Assembly (NCBI GenBank): GCA_015067255.1
Contig: SVMS01000001.1
Span: 31,285 to 95,284, forward strand
Reading direction: 5' to 3'
Length of the DNA stretch: 64,000 bases
DNA from: Oscillospiraceae bacterium
Lineage (GTDB): Bacteria > Bacillota > Clostridia > Oscillospirales > SIG519
Part shown: in pieces, positions 23,308 to 30,890 of the stretch
Layout of the letters: each line of letters begins with the position of its first letter
Position numbering within the stretch: the first letter of the stretch is position 1
Translations under genes and position numbers: made by a program
The notes under the pieces: generated by a model
What the model was told of the DNA's origin: nothing
What the model saw: the letters and a program-made list of their open reading frames with translations, nothing else
Database searches by the model: none

Positions 23308-23327
23308 TTTACGACACATTTACGACA
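23308..23327. repeat. Paired direct repeat TTTACGACA
   Basis: TTTACGACA at 23308-23316 and 23319-23327, 11-base period, just beyond repeat copy 1. It resembles arm-type recombinase sites and the pair at 20876-20896. Confidence 0.5.
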
Positions 23328-23342
23328 AATGAAAAAATGAAG

Positions 23343-23374
23343 ACACCCTATGACCGTAAAAAGTCATAGGGTGT
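23343..23374 (-). terminator. Terminator of the GIY-YIG two-gene operon
   Basis: ACACCCTATGAC (23343-23354) pairs perfectly with GTCATAGGGTGT (23363-23374). On the minus strand it follows the GIY-YIG gene stop and is followed by CTTCATTTTTTC. Confidence 0.8.
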
Positions 23375-23395
23375 TTTGCTGTAGAGTGTATTTTC

Positions 23396-24067
23396 TTAAA
23401 CTCCCAATCTGTCACGAATATCGTTTAACCATTCGCCGTTATACTTGAAATAGCAAGGACCGTGAACGGCATATGTAACATTTGAGAGTTTGGCTGCCAA
23501 AGCAGAAAGCGAGTAAGCAGTACCTTCATATTCAACTCTTTTGTTATCAATGACGGTACATTCAATGTCGGTTTCTTGTGTTGCGGTTTTCCAAAATCGC
23601 AAAGTTGCCCCAATGGGAATGTTACAAAGTGAGAACGAAAAAGGAACGGCTCGTGCCTTTCTCTCTTCAACTATTTCTTTTGCAACCCCTTCTGCATCTA
23701 TATCTTCATCGCTAGGCGGAATCAACTTCAATTTGTCGGCACATCCATGAATCTCTGCAATGGCTTCTAAAATAGAATAAGCATCTTCGGGCTTCATAGC
23801 ATAAAATTCACGGACTCTCTTTTGTCCTTTAAAGTTATCTATGGACCGCAAATTTGGATTTAGTTTATCTATTATGGTGTGAATCTTTAAGTCTGATAAT
23901 CGGGAATTAACTTCATAGGTTGCATAAACACGAAAAGCAAACGGAATGCATTCACTTCGGTTTAACTGTTGTAATCTATTGTCAATATCGTCTGCATATC
24001 CTATCTTCACATAATCGGGAAATGAGGGGTTGGTTAAGATATATATTACACCCTTACTTGATTCCAT
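23396..24067 (-). CDS. GIY-YIG-superfamily (T5orf172-like) protein with a C-terminal RAMA/DUF4357-like domain
   Basis: Residues 1-95 begin GVIYILTNPSFPDYVKIGYA, the T5orf172/Mug113 variant of the GIY-YIG nuclease fold. The C-terminal half (FSLCNIPIGATLRFWK, then EYEGTAYSLSALAAKL and GPCYFKYNGEWLNDIR) follows the pattern of DUF4357/RAMA modules found with restriction-modification and mobile elements. The ribosome site GGAG overlaps the stop of the upstream gene. It may be a DNA nuclease or DNA-binding protein; activity is inferred from the fold only. Confidence 0.8.
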   Translation of the reverse strand: MESSKGVIYILTNPSFPDYVKIGYADDIDNRLQQLNRSECIPFAFRVYATYEVNSRLSDLKIHTIIDKLNPNLRSIDNFKGQKRVREFYAMKPEDAYSILEAIAEIHGCADKLKLIPPSDEDIDAEGVAKEIVEERKARAVPFSFSLCNIPIGATLRFWKTATQETDIECTVIDNKRVEYEGTAYSLSALAAKLSNVTYAVHGPCYFKYNGEWLNDIRDRLGV

Positions 24068-24076
24068 ACTATACTC

Positions 24077-24961
24077 CTATTCGTCTTGATATTCAAGAAC
24101 AATGTGAACTTTTACATTCAATTTCTCGTCTGCCTGTATTATTTCGGCAATATGTCCGCCCGTTATTTCATAACCCTCATTTGCAAGAGAATCAATTTTG
24201 TCCACTATCCGCTTATGAAGATATCCTATATCATATGCATTTTGAGTTGATACAAGATAACTGTCGTTTTCGTCTTGGTCAAATGTCAATGTGTCTCCGA
24301 TTGAGCATTGCTTGATTTCAAACTGCATTTTCGGTGTTCCATTATAGACTAACATCGTATCAAATGATAAGGGTGGGAAATTGCTAGTTGTGACCTTTTT
24401 GGGTTGCTCTGTTGGGGCAAAGAAGTTTTGGGTGGTTTGTGCAGTTTCTTGTTTGGGTGATGTTTCTACAATATCGGGTGCAGTAACACCGCTTTTGATT
24501 TTTGCCACCTTTTTATAGGTTTTACCGACTGAACCGAACAAAATAGCAAGACCAATAAAAATCAAACCTATCGGCAATGTAAACACTCCTGCAATACCCA
24601 TTATCCAAGCGACTATAATTAGAAATGTGCCTGTGCCTTTATATGTACTTGCAGAAGAACGATACTTGCTAATGTCAATTGCAGGAGATTTCTGTTGAGT
24701 TGGTTGTTGTTGGCTTTGATAATTGACAGTTGAATTATTAGACGATGTTTTATGTGGTGTGGAATTAATTACATCATTAAAGCCAACGGTTGTCTTGTTG
24801 TAAACTTTGTTGTAGAGTGCTTTTTTGGGGTTGTTGATATAACCCATACCTTTTTGGCCATATAAAGGATTTACCGCCTTGTTTACTGTTCTTTTGAGTT
24901 TTCCTGTTGTATGAGCACTAATAGACCTTTTTATGCTCGGCTTCCGCATACCAATTTTCAT
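24077..24961 (-). CDS. Mobile-element-associated membrane protein with a HIRAN-like C-terminus
   Basis: The basic N-terminus (KPSIKRSISAHTTGKLKR, then NPLYGQKGMGYINNPKKA) is a module I associate with proteins of phages and integrative elements. A Gln/Ser-rich linker leads to two membrane helices near 111-148. The last 90 residues (SIGDTLTFDQDENDSY, YDIGYLHKRIVDKI, GHIAEIIQ) resemble HIRAN domains, a fold that recognises DNA ends in Rad5/HLTF proteins; this match is weak and untested. Start ATG 24961 follows GAGGAA. It is co-transcribed with the GIY-YIG gene from the promoter at 24991-25019. Confidence 0.65.
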   Translation of the reverse strand: MKIGMRKPSIKRSISAHTTGKLKRTVNKAVNPLYGQKGMGYINNPKKALYNKVYNKTTVGFNDVINSTPHKTSSNNSTVNYQSQQQPTQQKSPAIDISKYRSSASTYKGTGTFLIIVAWIMGIAGVFTLPIGLIFIGLAILFGSVGKTYKKVAKIKSGVTAPDIVETSPKQETAQTTQNFFAPTEQPKKVTTSNFPPLSFDTMLVYNGTPKMQFEIKQCSIGDTLTFDQDENDSYLVSTQNAYDIGYLHKRIVDKIDSLANEGYEITGGHIAEIIQADEKLNVKVHIVLEYQDE

Positions 24962-24990
24962 AACATTCCTCGCAATTTTTACTTTTCTTT

Positions 24991-25019
24991 ATTATACCAT
25001 AAATCAATCATAATTTCAA
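24991..25019 (-). promoter_or_regulatory. Sigma-A promoter inside repeat copy 2
   Basis: On the minus strand TTGAAA (25019-25014), 17 bases, TATAAT (24996-24991), extended TGG. It reads into the HIRAN-like/GIY-YIG pair. Confidence 0.8.
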
Positions 25020-25309
25020 TGTCTCTTACAATCTTCATAAGTTATAACGATTCTTATAGAATCTTTATGACTCTTTTTCTTTTATATAAGATTCTTTATA
25101 AATCTTCATGATTATATAAGCATTATGAGTCTTTATCTTAAACATAGAGTTATTAAGATTTAGTTTTAGACCATTTTATAGGTATGATATATTCTGAAAA
25201 GATAATTTGAGGTAAGATATTTTATCTTGCGTTTTATAATCCTTTCATACTTTTCACGATGAAGCCCCTTGATTAGAAAATGCCGTAAAATAGCGGTATT
25301 ACAGGGCTT
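24991..25309. repeat. ~320-bp direct repeat, copy 2
   Basis: Second copy of the repeat at 22968-23287, same orientation, about 2.02 kb apart. Each copy lies immediately upstream of a minus-strand gene and supplies its promoter. The stretch 24962-25432 otherwise holds only the lipoprotein promoter. Confidence 0.93.
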
Positions 25310-25380
25310 TGGAAGAAACCAAAAACCGATTCGCTACAGCTGATACAAACAGAAACTATGATTTTTTTCGTGTTTTTATC

Positions 25381-25409
25381 TTGCAAAAAAAAACAGAATG
25401 TGATATGAT
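25381..25409 (+). promoter_or_regulatory. Sigma-A promoter for the lipoprotein gene
   Basis: TTGCAA at 25381-25386, 17 bases, TATGAT at 25404-25409. Confidence 0.65.
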
Positions 25410-25450
25410 TTCAAAAGCAAATAAAAAATAAATTGAAAGAGATGAAAACA

Positions 25451-25966
25451 ATGAAAAAAATCTTAAGCGTATTGTTGATAGTTATGATGCTTCTATCCGT
25501 AATTGGCATTATGACCGGTTGTGGCGACGAAACAGCTGCTGATACAAGTTCTGTTGGAGGCACAAGCTCTACTGACACAAATTCTAAAAACGATGTAACT
25601 CTTCCTGCAGCATTAGCCAATATTACAAAAATCAATGTACCCAACATTGCTGATACCGGTTGGACTCTTTCCGGAGGTATGATTGACGGAGTTGAAATGG
25701 AACAAGAAGACCTTGATAATGTTCGCAATAATTTCGGCGGAACTATGAACTTCTATTTCGTTGACAACACAAAGGTTATGCTATCAAACGGCGATAATGC
25801 ATTGGAAAGTACATATAAAATCACAGACGAAGTGCTTTATATGGACTTCAATGAATACAAATATCACGCTGTGTTTACTGACATTCAGGGAACTACAGTA
25901 ATGATTGTTGCAAATGACACAGATCCCAACAGCGCACTATATTTTGTATTAGTTGATGAACACTAA
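25451..25966 (+). CDS. Predicted lipoprotein of unknown function
   Basis: A type II signal (MKKILSVLLIVMMLLSV) ends in the lipobox-like MTGC, so the protein is likely lipid-anchored outside the membrane after a Ser/Thr-rich linker. The remaining ~130 residues, with GGTMNFYFVDNTKVML and a beta-rich pattern, match the kind of small lipocalin-like or DUF-type domains common in clostridial lipoproteins; no family is assigned. ATG 25451 gives the most typical signal; ATG 25442 and TTG 25433 are in frame upstream. Flanked by its own promoter and terminator. Confidence 0.75.
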   Translation: MKKILSVLLIVMMLLSVIGIMTGCGDETAADTSSVGGTSSTDTNSKNDVTLPAALANITKINVPNIADTGWTLSGGMIDGVEMEQEDLDNVRNNFGGTMNFYFVDNTKVMLSNGDNALESTYKITDEVLYMDFNEYKYHAVFTDIQGTTVMIVANDTDPNSALYFVLVDEH

Positions 25967-25985
25967 TTCATAAACTAAAAAGCAA

Positions 25986-26029
25986 AAGTGCTGTCTCACT
26001 AAAAAAGTGAGGCAGCGCTTATTTTTTTT
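25986..26029 (+). terminator. Rho-independent terminator (GCTGTCTCACT-type)
   Basis: A 15-bp stem with two G-T pairs (25986-26000/26006-26020) is followed by a run of T. Its core GCTGTCTCACT recurs in the terminator at 52833. Confidence 0.9.
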
Positions 26030-26063
26030 GTTGCTTATTTTTTTAAAACTTATGTAATATTGC

Positions 26064-26092
26064 TTGCAAAATCAAAAAAAATATGATATTAT
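26064..26092 (+). promoter_or_regulatory. Sigma-A promoter of the polysaccharide operon
   Basis: TTGCAA at 26064-26069, 17 bases, TATTAT at 26087-26092. A leader of about 120 bases with a small CAATA/TATTG hairpin (26101-26115) precedes the first gene. Confidence 0.75.
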
Positions 26093-26217
26093 AGACTAAA
26101 CAATAGGGTTATTGCGCCTAAAGTCAGATAATATAATTGGTAATTGGGTACAAAAACCTTTCAATAAATTTTTCGGTCAAGCTTTGATTGATGTCATTTA
26201 AGGAGCGAAGTAAATTA

Positions 26218-26982
26218 ATGGAAAGACAAGAAAATAACAACAGGGAATATTATACGATTGACGTATTACATATTATCAAGTCGCTATGGAGAAGAGCTTG
26301 GGTTGTTGTTTTGTGTAGCTTTTTGGCAGGTATCATAGGATTTTTGGTGTCTTCATTCGGTATTGCGCCTACCTATTCCTCCTACGTTAAATTATACGTT
26401 AACAACAGTTCTTTTTCTCTTGGTAATACCAGCTTTAGCATCAGCTCTTCTGAGCTTATGGCTGCACAGAGCCTTGTAAGGACTTACGGTGAAATTTTGG
26501 ACAGCCGAAGCACATTTGAGCTTGTTATAAAAGAAGCCGGCGTTGACTATACCTGGAAAGAGCTTGCTGATATGGTTAAATACACACCTTCCAACGATAC
26601 GGAAATTATGCTGGTAACAGTTACCTGTAATGACCCGTATGAAGCGTGCAAGATTGCTGAAACCATTTCAAAGGTTTTGCCTATCCGAATTTCCGAAATT
26701 ATAGACGGAGCTTCTATGGAAATTGTTGATTCTGCTTTTGCGGATACCGAAAAGATTGCTCCAAGCATCACTAAGTTTACAGCGGTAGGACTTATACTTG
26801 GTTTTCTTATTTCTGTTATTGTGTTGATTATTATAGCTCTTATGGACGATACAATTCACGATGAAGAATATATTCTCAGAACTTACGATTATCCTATACT
26901 CGGTAAGGTTCCTGACCTTGTAAATGTTAACGGAAAGTCTTACAGATATTATTCTCAAAGACATCGGAAAACCGAAAATTAA
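26218..26982 (+). CDS. Polysaccharide chain-length regulator / BY-kinase adaptor (Wzz-type, CpsC/YveK-like)
   Basis: The 254-residue protein has membrane helices near 28-48 and 195-217 flanking an extracellular Wzz domain, the layout of CpsC/YveK transmembrane activators. They activate the cytoplasmic BY-kinase encoded next and set polymer length. ATG 26218 follows AAGGAGCGAAG; the in-frame ATG at 26191 and TTG at 26188 lie ahead of that site. First gene of a 21.7-kb operon. Confidence 0.9.
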   Translation: MERQENNNREYYTIDVLHIIKSLWRRAWVVVLCSFLAGIIGFLVSSFGIAPTYSSYVKLYVNNSSFSLGNTSFSISSSELMAAQSLVRTYGEILDSRSTFELVIKEAGVDYTWKELADMVKYTPSNDTEIMLVTVTCNDPYEACKIAETISKVLPIRISEIIDGASMEIVDSAFADTEKIAPSITKFTAVGLILGFLISVIVLIIIALMDDTIHDEEYILRTYDYPILGKVPDLVNVNGKSYRYYSQRHRKTEN

Positions 26983-26998
26983 GGAAGGGGGCATTAAA

Positions 26999-27769
26999 AT
27001 GGATTTATTTAAAAAAAGACGTAAACATAGAAGCTTTATGTCTGTCAACAACGACATTAAAAAGACGCTTCATAAAAATCTTGCATTTACAGCAACTGAA
27101 CAGTATAAGCTAATTCGTGCAAATCTTGATTTCACGCTTCCTGAGGATGAAAAATGTCCCGTAATCGGTGTTACAAGCTCAATGAGAGGCGAAGGAAAAA
27201 GCACAACTGCAGTAAACCTTGCTTACGTATTTGCAGAAAAAGGCAGTAAAGTACTTCTGATTGACGCCGACCTTCGAATTCCTTCAATTGCAAAAAAGCT
27301 TGAAATTGAAAGCACTCCCGGACTTACGGACCTTCTGAGAGGTAAGGGCGCACAAATGTCCGAATTTCAAACACACTTGCTCAGCAACTGGTTTGTTCTT
27401 CCGTCGGGTGATATTCCTCCCAATCCTTCCGAGCTTTTGGGTTCAAGCAGAATGGAAAACGTATTAAACCAGCTAAAAGAGGCTTTTGACTATATCATTA
27501 TTGACCTTCCGCCGGTCAATATCGTATCCGATGCAGTTTCTATTTCAAGTCTTATTTCCGGTATGATTGTCGTTATCCGTGAAGAATACACTGAGAAGAA
27601 GGAGCTTGAGCGTTGCTTCAGACAGTTAAAGCTTTCCAATGTGCATGTTCTTGGCTGTGTTATGAACGAAGCTAAGGAAGGCAGCGGTACTTACGGCAGA
27701 TACAAGAAATACAGATATTACAAAAACTATCGCTACTATCAAAGTGAATCAAAAGGGTCTAAAAATTGA
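26999..27769 (+). CDS. BY-type protein-tyrosine kinase (CpsD/YwqD-like)
   Basis: The 256-residue cytoplasmic kinase has Walker A SSMRGEGKSTT, Walker A' LLIDADLRIP and Walker B YIIIDLPP. The C-terminal tyrosine cluster (YGRYKKYRYYKNYRYYQ, eight Tyr) is the autophosphorylation tail. It works with the Wzz-type adaptor upstream and is dephosphorylated by the PHP phosphatase downstream. ATG 26999 follows GGAAGGGGG. Its TGA overlaps the next gene's TTG start. Confidence 0.94.
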   Translation: MDLFKKRRKHRSFMSVNNDIKKTLHKNLAFTATEQYKLIRANLDFTLPEDEKCPVIGVTSSMRGEGKSTTAVNLAYVFAEKGSKVLLIDADLRIPSIAKKLEIESTPGLTDLLRGKGAQMSEFQTHLLSNWFVLPSGDIPPNPSELLGSSRMENVLNQLKEAFDYIIIDLPPVNIVSDAVSISSLISGMIVVIREEYTEKKELERCFRQLKLSNVHVLGCVMNEAKEGSGTYGRYKKYRYYKNYRYYQSESKGSKN

Positions 27770-28461
27770 TAGATTGGCATAGCCATATTTTACCGGGAAT
27801 AGATGACGGAAGTCGAAACACATCAGAAAGCGAAGAGCTGATAAATGCGCTTGCGCTGCAAGGGGTATCAACTATAATAGCTACTCCTCACTTTTACGCA
27901 AACGATGAAACGGTGGAAGCATTTCTTGAAAGAAGAAACAAGGCTTTTGAAATTTTAAAGGGTGAATTATCCGAAGAAGCTCCCGAGATACTTTTAGGGG
28001 CAGAGGTAAGATATTACCGTGGAATAAGCCGCTTGGAAAATCTTAAGGCGCTCAGAATTGAAGGAACTAAGCTTCTTCTTTTAGAGATGCCGATGTCAAG
28101 TTGGTCGGAATATATGATTAGAGAGCTTATTGAGTTATCCTCAAAAAGCAGTATTAAAATTATTCTTGCCCACGTTGAAAGATATTTGCATCTTCAAAAG
28201 CAAGCCGTATGGGAAAGACTTTTTGAAAACGGTATTTTAATGCAGGTAAACGCAAGCTTTTTTATAACCCTTGCATCAAGGCGAAAAGCAATAGCACTTC
28301 TCAATGAAGGAAGCATTCACATTGTGGGCTCTGATTGTCATAATATGAAATCGAGACCGCCTATGATTGACAAAGCCTTTGAAATAATCAAAAGAAAGCT
28401 TGGCGGAGATTATATAAAGCAAATTAACGAGTATGGATATTCCCTGCTCGCTATAAAATAA
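27766..28461 (+). CDS. PHP-type protein-tyrosine phosphatase (CpsB/YwqE-like)
   Basis: The 231-residue protein has the PHP metal-binding motifs DWHSHILPGIDDG at the N-terminus, TPHFY, a central GAEVRY, HVERY and the C-terminal GSDCHN. It dephosphorylates the BY-kinase tail. The start is TTG at 27766, overlapping the kinase stop (TTGA), so translation is coupled. Confidence 0.94.
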   Translation: MIDWHSHILPGIDDGSRNTSESEELINALALQGVSTIIATPHFYANDETVEAFLERRNKAFEILKGELSEEAPEILLGAEVRYYRGISRLENLKALRIEGTKLLLLEMPMSSWSEYMIRELIELSSKSSIKIILAHVERYLHLQKQAVWERLFENGILMQVNASFFITLASRRKAIALLNEGSIHIVGSDCHNMKSRPPMIDKAFEIIKRKLGGDYIKQINEYGYSLLAIK

Positions 28462-28492
28462 TTAATTATTTATCGAAAGGATGAATTTAAAA

Positions 28493-29170
28493 ATGAAAAA
28501 AGTATTGGCAAGTTGTTTGATTATCGTAATGTTGGTGAGTATGTGTGTAAGCGTATTCGCTGCACCAAACGGATTTGTTTCCAGCCCTTCCGGAAACGAT
28601 GCTCCTATTGTTGTGGAATTTAATCCTGCTGATGAAGATTGTACTGCAAGGCTGGTTATTACTCCTTATGCAGATCGTCACGAGTTGACAGGTGCACTTC
28701 TTGCAATGTTTGAAAAAGCGTATAACTCAATTGTAAATTCAGAAGATATTTCACTTCTCAACAATGACCTTTTGAAGCTTATTACTGACAAGAAAATTAA
28801 CGGCAAGAATCTTGCAGTAAGCGATTTGTTTGATATCCATGTTACAGGCTGTGATTATCACGATGAGCATATGGATTTTGACGTTATACTTGATGCTGAT
28901 ACATTAAGTCATTTTGTTGCATTACTCCATATGAACAAAAACAGTGAATGGGAGCTTGTTAAGGATGCAAAAGTAGTAAACAACGGCGAACATTTACAAT
29001 TTTCCGTTGATTCTTTCTCTCCCTTTGCTGTAGTTGTTGATACAAGTGCAGGCGGTCAGGTATCTCCTCCCACAGGCAGCAACAGCAATATCTATATTTG
29101 CGCTGTTGTTATGGCTGTTTGTGCTTTAGCTCTTGTTTTTGTTTTTGTTATAAACAAGAAGAAGGCTTAA
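28493..29170 (+). CDS. Secreted protein with a C-terminal anchor and SPPTG sorting-like motif
   Basis: The 225-residue product has a signal peptide (ending SVFAAPN), a ~160-residue beta-rich domain that I do not recognise, and a tail with SPPTG at about 191-195, a hydrophobic helix and KKKA. SPPTG resembles the (S/P)PxTG motifs cleaved by clostridial class B sortases. No sortase is in the window. ATG 28493 is chosen over ATG 28481, which sits directly on the AAGG ribosome site. Confidence 0.75.
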   Translation: MKKVLASCLIIVMLVSMCVSVFAAPNGFVSSPSGNDAPIVVEFNPADEDCTARLVITPYADRHELTGALLAMFEKAYNSIVNSEDISLLNNDLLKLITDKKINGKNLAVSDLFDIHVTGCDYHDEHMDFDVILDADTLSHFVALLHMNKNSEWELVKDAKVVNNGEHLQFSVDSFSPFAVVVDTSAGGQVSPPTGSNSNIYICAVVMAVCALALVFVFVINKKKA

Positions 29171-29188
29171 GTTTCGGGTATTGGAAAG

Positions 29189-30178
29189 ATGAGCATTAAG
29201 AAGAATTATCTTAAATATACAGCCATTGCGCTTGTGATTATTTTTCTTATAGCCGCTGCGTTTTTACTTCTTGAGGTGTGGGAAAAAAATCGAAATAAAT
29301 TTCCTGTAACAAGCACAGAAGATGGCGTAATTACCTACGACAACGATGACTATATTAAAAAGTCAAATATTGAAACCTTTTTAGTAATTGGCTTGGACAG
29401 ATATAAGGATGCTACCTCTGCCGAATCTCACGACAACAGTGTTCAAGCAGACTTTCTGATGCTTATAGTCTTTGATAATGACTCTAAGCAAAGCACTGCA
29501 ATTCACATCAACCGTGATACTATGACAAGGGTAAACAAGCTTTCTGTCGGCGGCGCCTCGGTTGTTGAAACGACTACAAAGCAAATAGCTCTTGCCTACA
29601 ACAATGTCAACGACAATAACGATAAAATCAGATGCAGAAATACAAAAGATGCGGTTGAATATCTGCTTAAGGATATAAAAATCGACCACTATTTAGCCTT
29701 AACTATGGATTCAATTTCTGCAGGCTGTAATCTTGTTGGCGGTGTTGAGGTTACCGTGCTTGACGATTTCAAAGGAATTGATGACACTCTTATTAAGGGT
29801 GAAAAGGTTACCCTGACAGGTGAACAGGCACTTACGTACGTGCGTACCCGTTACGGTCTTGAGGACAGCAGTAACAGTACAAGAATGGCACGTCAGCAGC
29901 AGTTTATAAATGCGCTGTATAATAAGCTTATTTCTTGTATAAATGCCGATGAAGGCTTTGTTTTAAAACTAATTAACACAATGGACGATTATGCAGTATA
30001 CGATTCCTCTGACCAAAAAATGATTAAATTTGGCGAGAAATTCAAAGACTACGAATTTCTCGGAATAAGAGAAATTGAAGGCGAATCGAAGCTTGGCGAA
30101 GAGTTCATTGAATTTTATCCCAATGATGATTCTTTGTGGGAAATCGTATTAGATTTGTTTTACACAAAGAAACAATAA
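29189..30178 (+). CDS. LytR-CpsA-Psr (LCP) family glycopolymer transferase
   Basis: LCP proteins transfer undecaprenyl-linked glycopolymers to peptidoglycan. The 329 residues have an N-terminal membrane helix (12-32), ETFLVIGLDRY at the start of the LCP core, the Arg/Asp pair in INRDTMTRV, DHYLALTMD and LTYVRTRYG with the phosphate-binding arginines. The position beside chain-length and polymerase genes suggests it attaches the product of this locus to the wall. Confidence 0.92.
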   Translation: MSIKKNYLKYTAIALVIIFLIAAAFLLLEVWEKNRNKFPVTSTEDGVITYDNDDYIKKSNIETFLVIGLDRYKDATSAESHDNSVQADFLMLIVFDNDSKQSTAIHINRDTMTRVNKLSVGGASVVETTTKQIALAYNNVNDNNDKIRCRNTKDAVEYLLKDIKIDHYLALTMDSISAGCNLVGGVEVTVLDDFKGIDDTLIKGEKVTLTGEQALTYVRTRYGLEDSSNSTRMARQQQFINALYNKLISCINADEGFVLKLINTMDDYAVYDSSDQKMIKFGEKFKDYEFLGIREIEGESKLGEEFIEFYPNDDSLWEIVLDLFYTKKQ

Positions 30179-30209
30179 AAATCTTTAAACGAAGGGAGCT
30201 GTTATATAA

Positions 30210-30890
30210 ATGAATGTAAAAGAAGAAAATTTAATAGCGGTTCCCTCTTTAGAGGAAAACCCGAAGCTACATATAGAGAAAAAACCGATATATTCTTTTT
30301 TGAAAAGGACCTTTGATATTATCTTTTCTTTGTTTGGACTTCTTTTGCTTATAGTACCGCTTTTGATTGTGGCATTGATTGTAGTTATTGACAGTCCAGG
30401 CGCATCTCCGATTTATGCTCAGGAGAGAATCGGAAAGAACGGCCGCAAATTTAAGTTTTATAAATTTCGTTCTATGGTTCCCAATGCAGACAAGATGTTA
30501 GAACAGCTTCTTGATAAAAACGAGATGGAAGGTCCTGTTTTTAAAATAAAGGATGACCCGAGAATTACACGCTTCGGTCATTTTATACGTATTACAAGTA
30601 TAGATGAGCTTCCTCAGCTTTGGAACGTGTTTAAAGGAGATATGAGCCTTGTGGGACCCCGTCCCCCGCTTCCTCGAGAGGTTAAGCAATACACAGAGCA
30701 TCAGTTCCAAAGATTATCCGTTATCCCCGGTATTACAGGCTATTGGCAAATTCAGCCTAAAAGAAACAGCCTTTCCTTTGATGAATGGCTGGCATTAGAT
30801 TTGAAATACATATCCGAAAGAAGCCTTTGGACAGACTTAAAGATACTTTTTGGAACTGTTAGGGCTGTACTCGGATTGGAGGGAGAATAG
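30210..30890 (+). CDS. Undecaprenyl-phosphate sugar-1-phosphate transferase (initiating enzyme)
   Basis: The 226-residue protein is the catalytic half of the WbaP/CpsE family: one membrane helix (about 39-62), KFYKFRSMV, RFGHFIRITSIDELPQLWNV with the catalytic Asp-Glu, DMSLVGPRPPLP and a C-terminal amphipathic region. It puts the first sugar phosphate on undecaprenyl phosphate. Its TAG overlaps the GTG start of the next gene. Confidence 0.94.
   Translation: MNVKEENLIAVPSLEENPKLHIEKKPIYSFLKRTFDIIFSLFGLLLLIVPLLIVALIVVIDSPGASPIYAQERIGKNGRKFKFYKFRSMVPNADKMLEQLLDKNEMEGPVFKIKDDPRITRFGHFIRITSIDELPQLWNVFKGDMSLVGPRPPLPREVKQYTEHQFQRLSVIPGITGYWQIQPKRNSLSFDEWLALDLKYISERSLWTDLKILFGTVRAVLGLEGE

Noticed and set aside
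26093..26217. Leader of the polysaccharide operon considered as a riboswitch
   Set aside because: Only a 5-bp hairpin is visible and no conserved riboswitch core or terminator was recognised.
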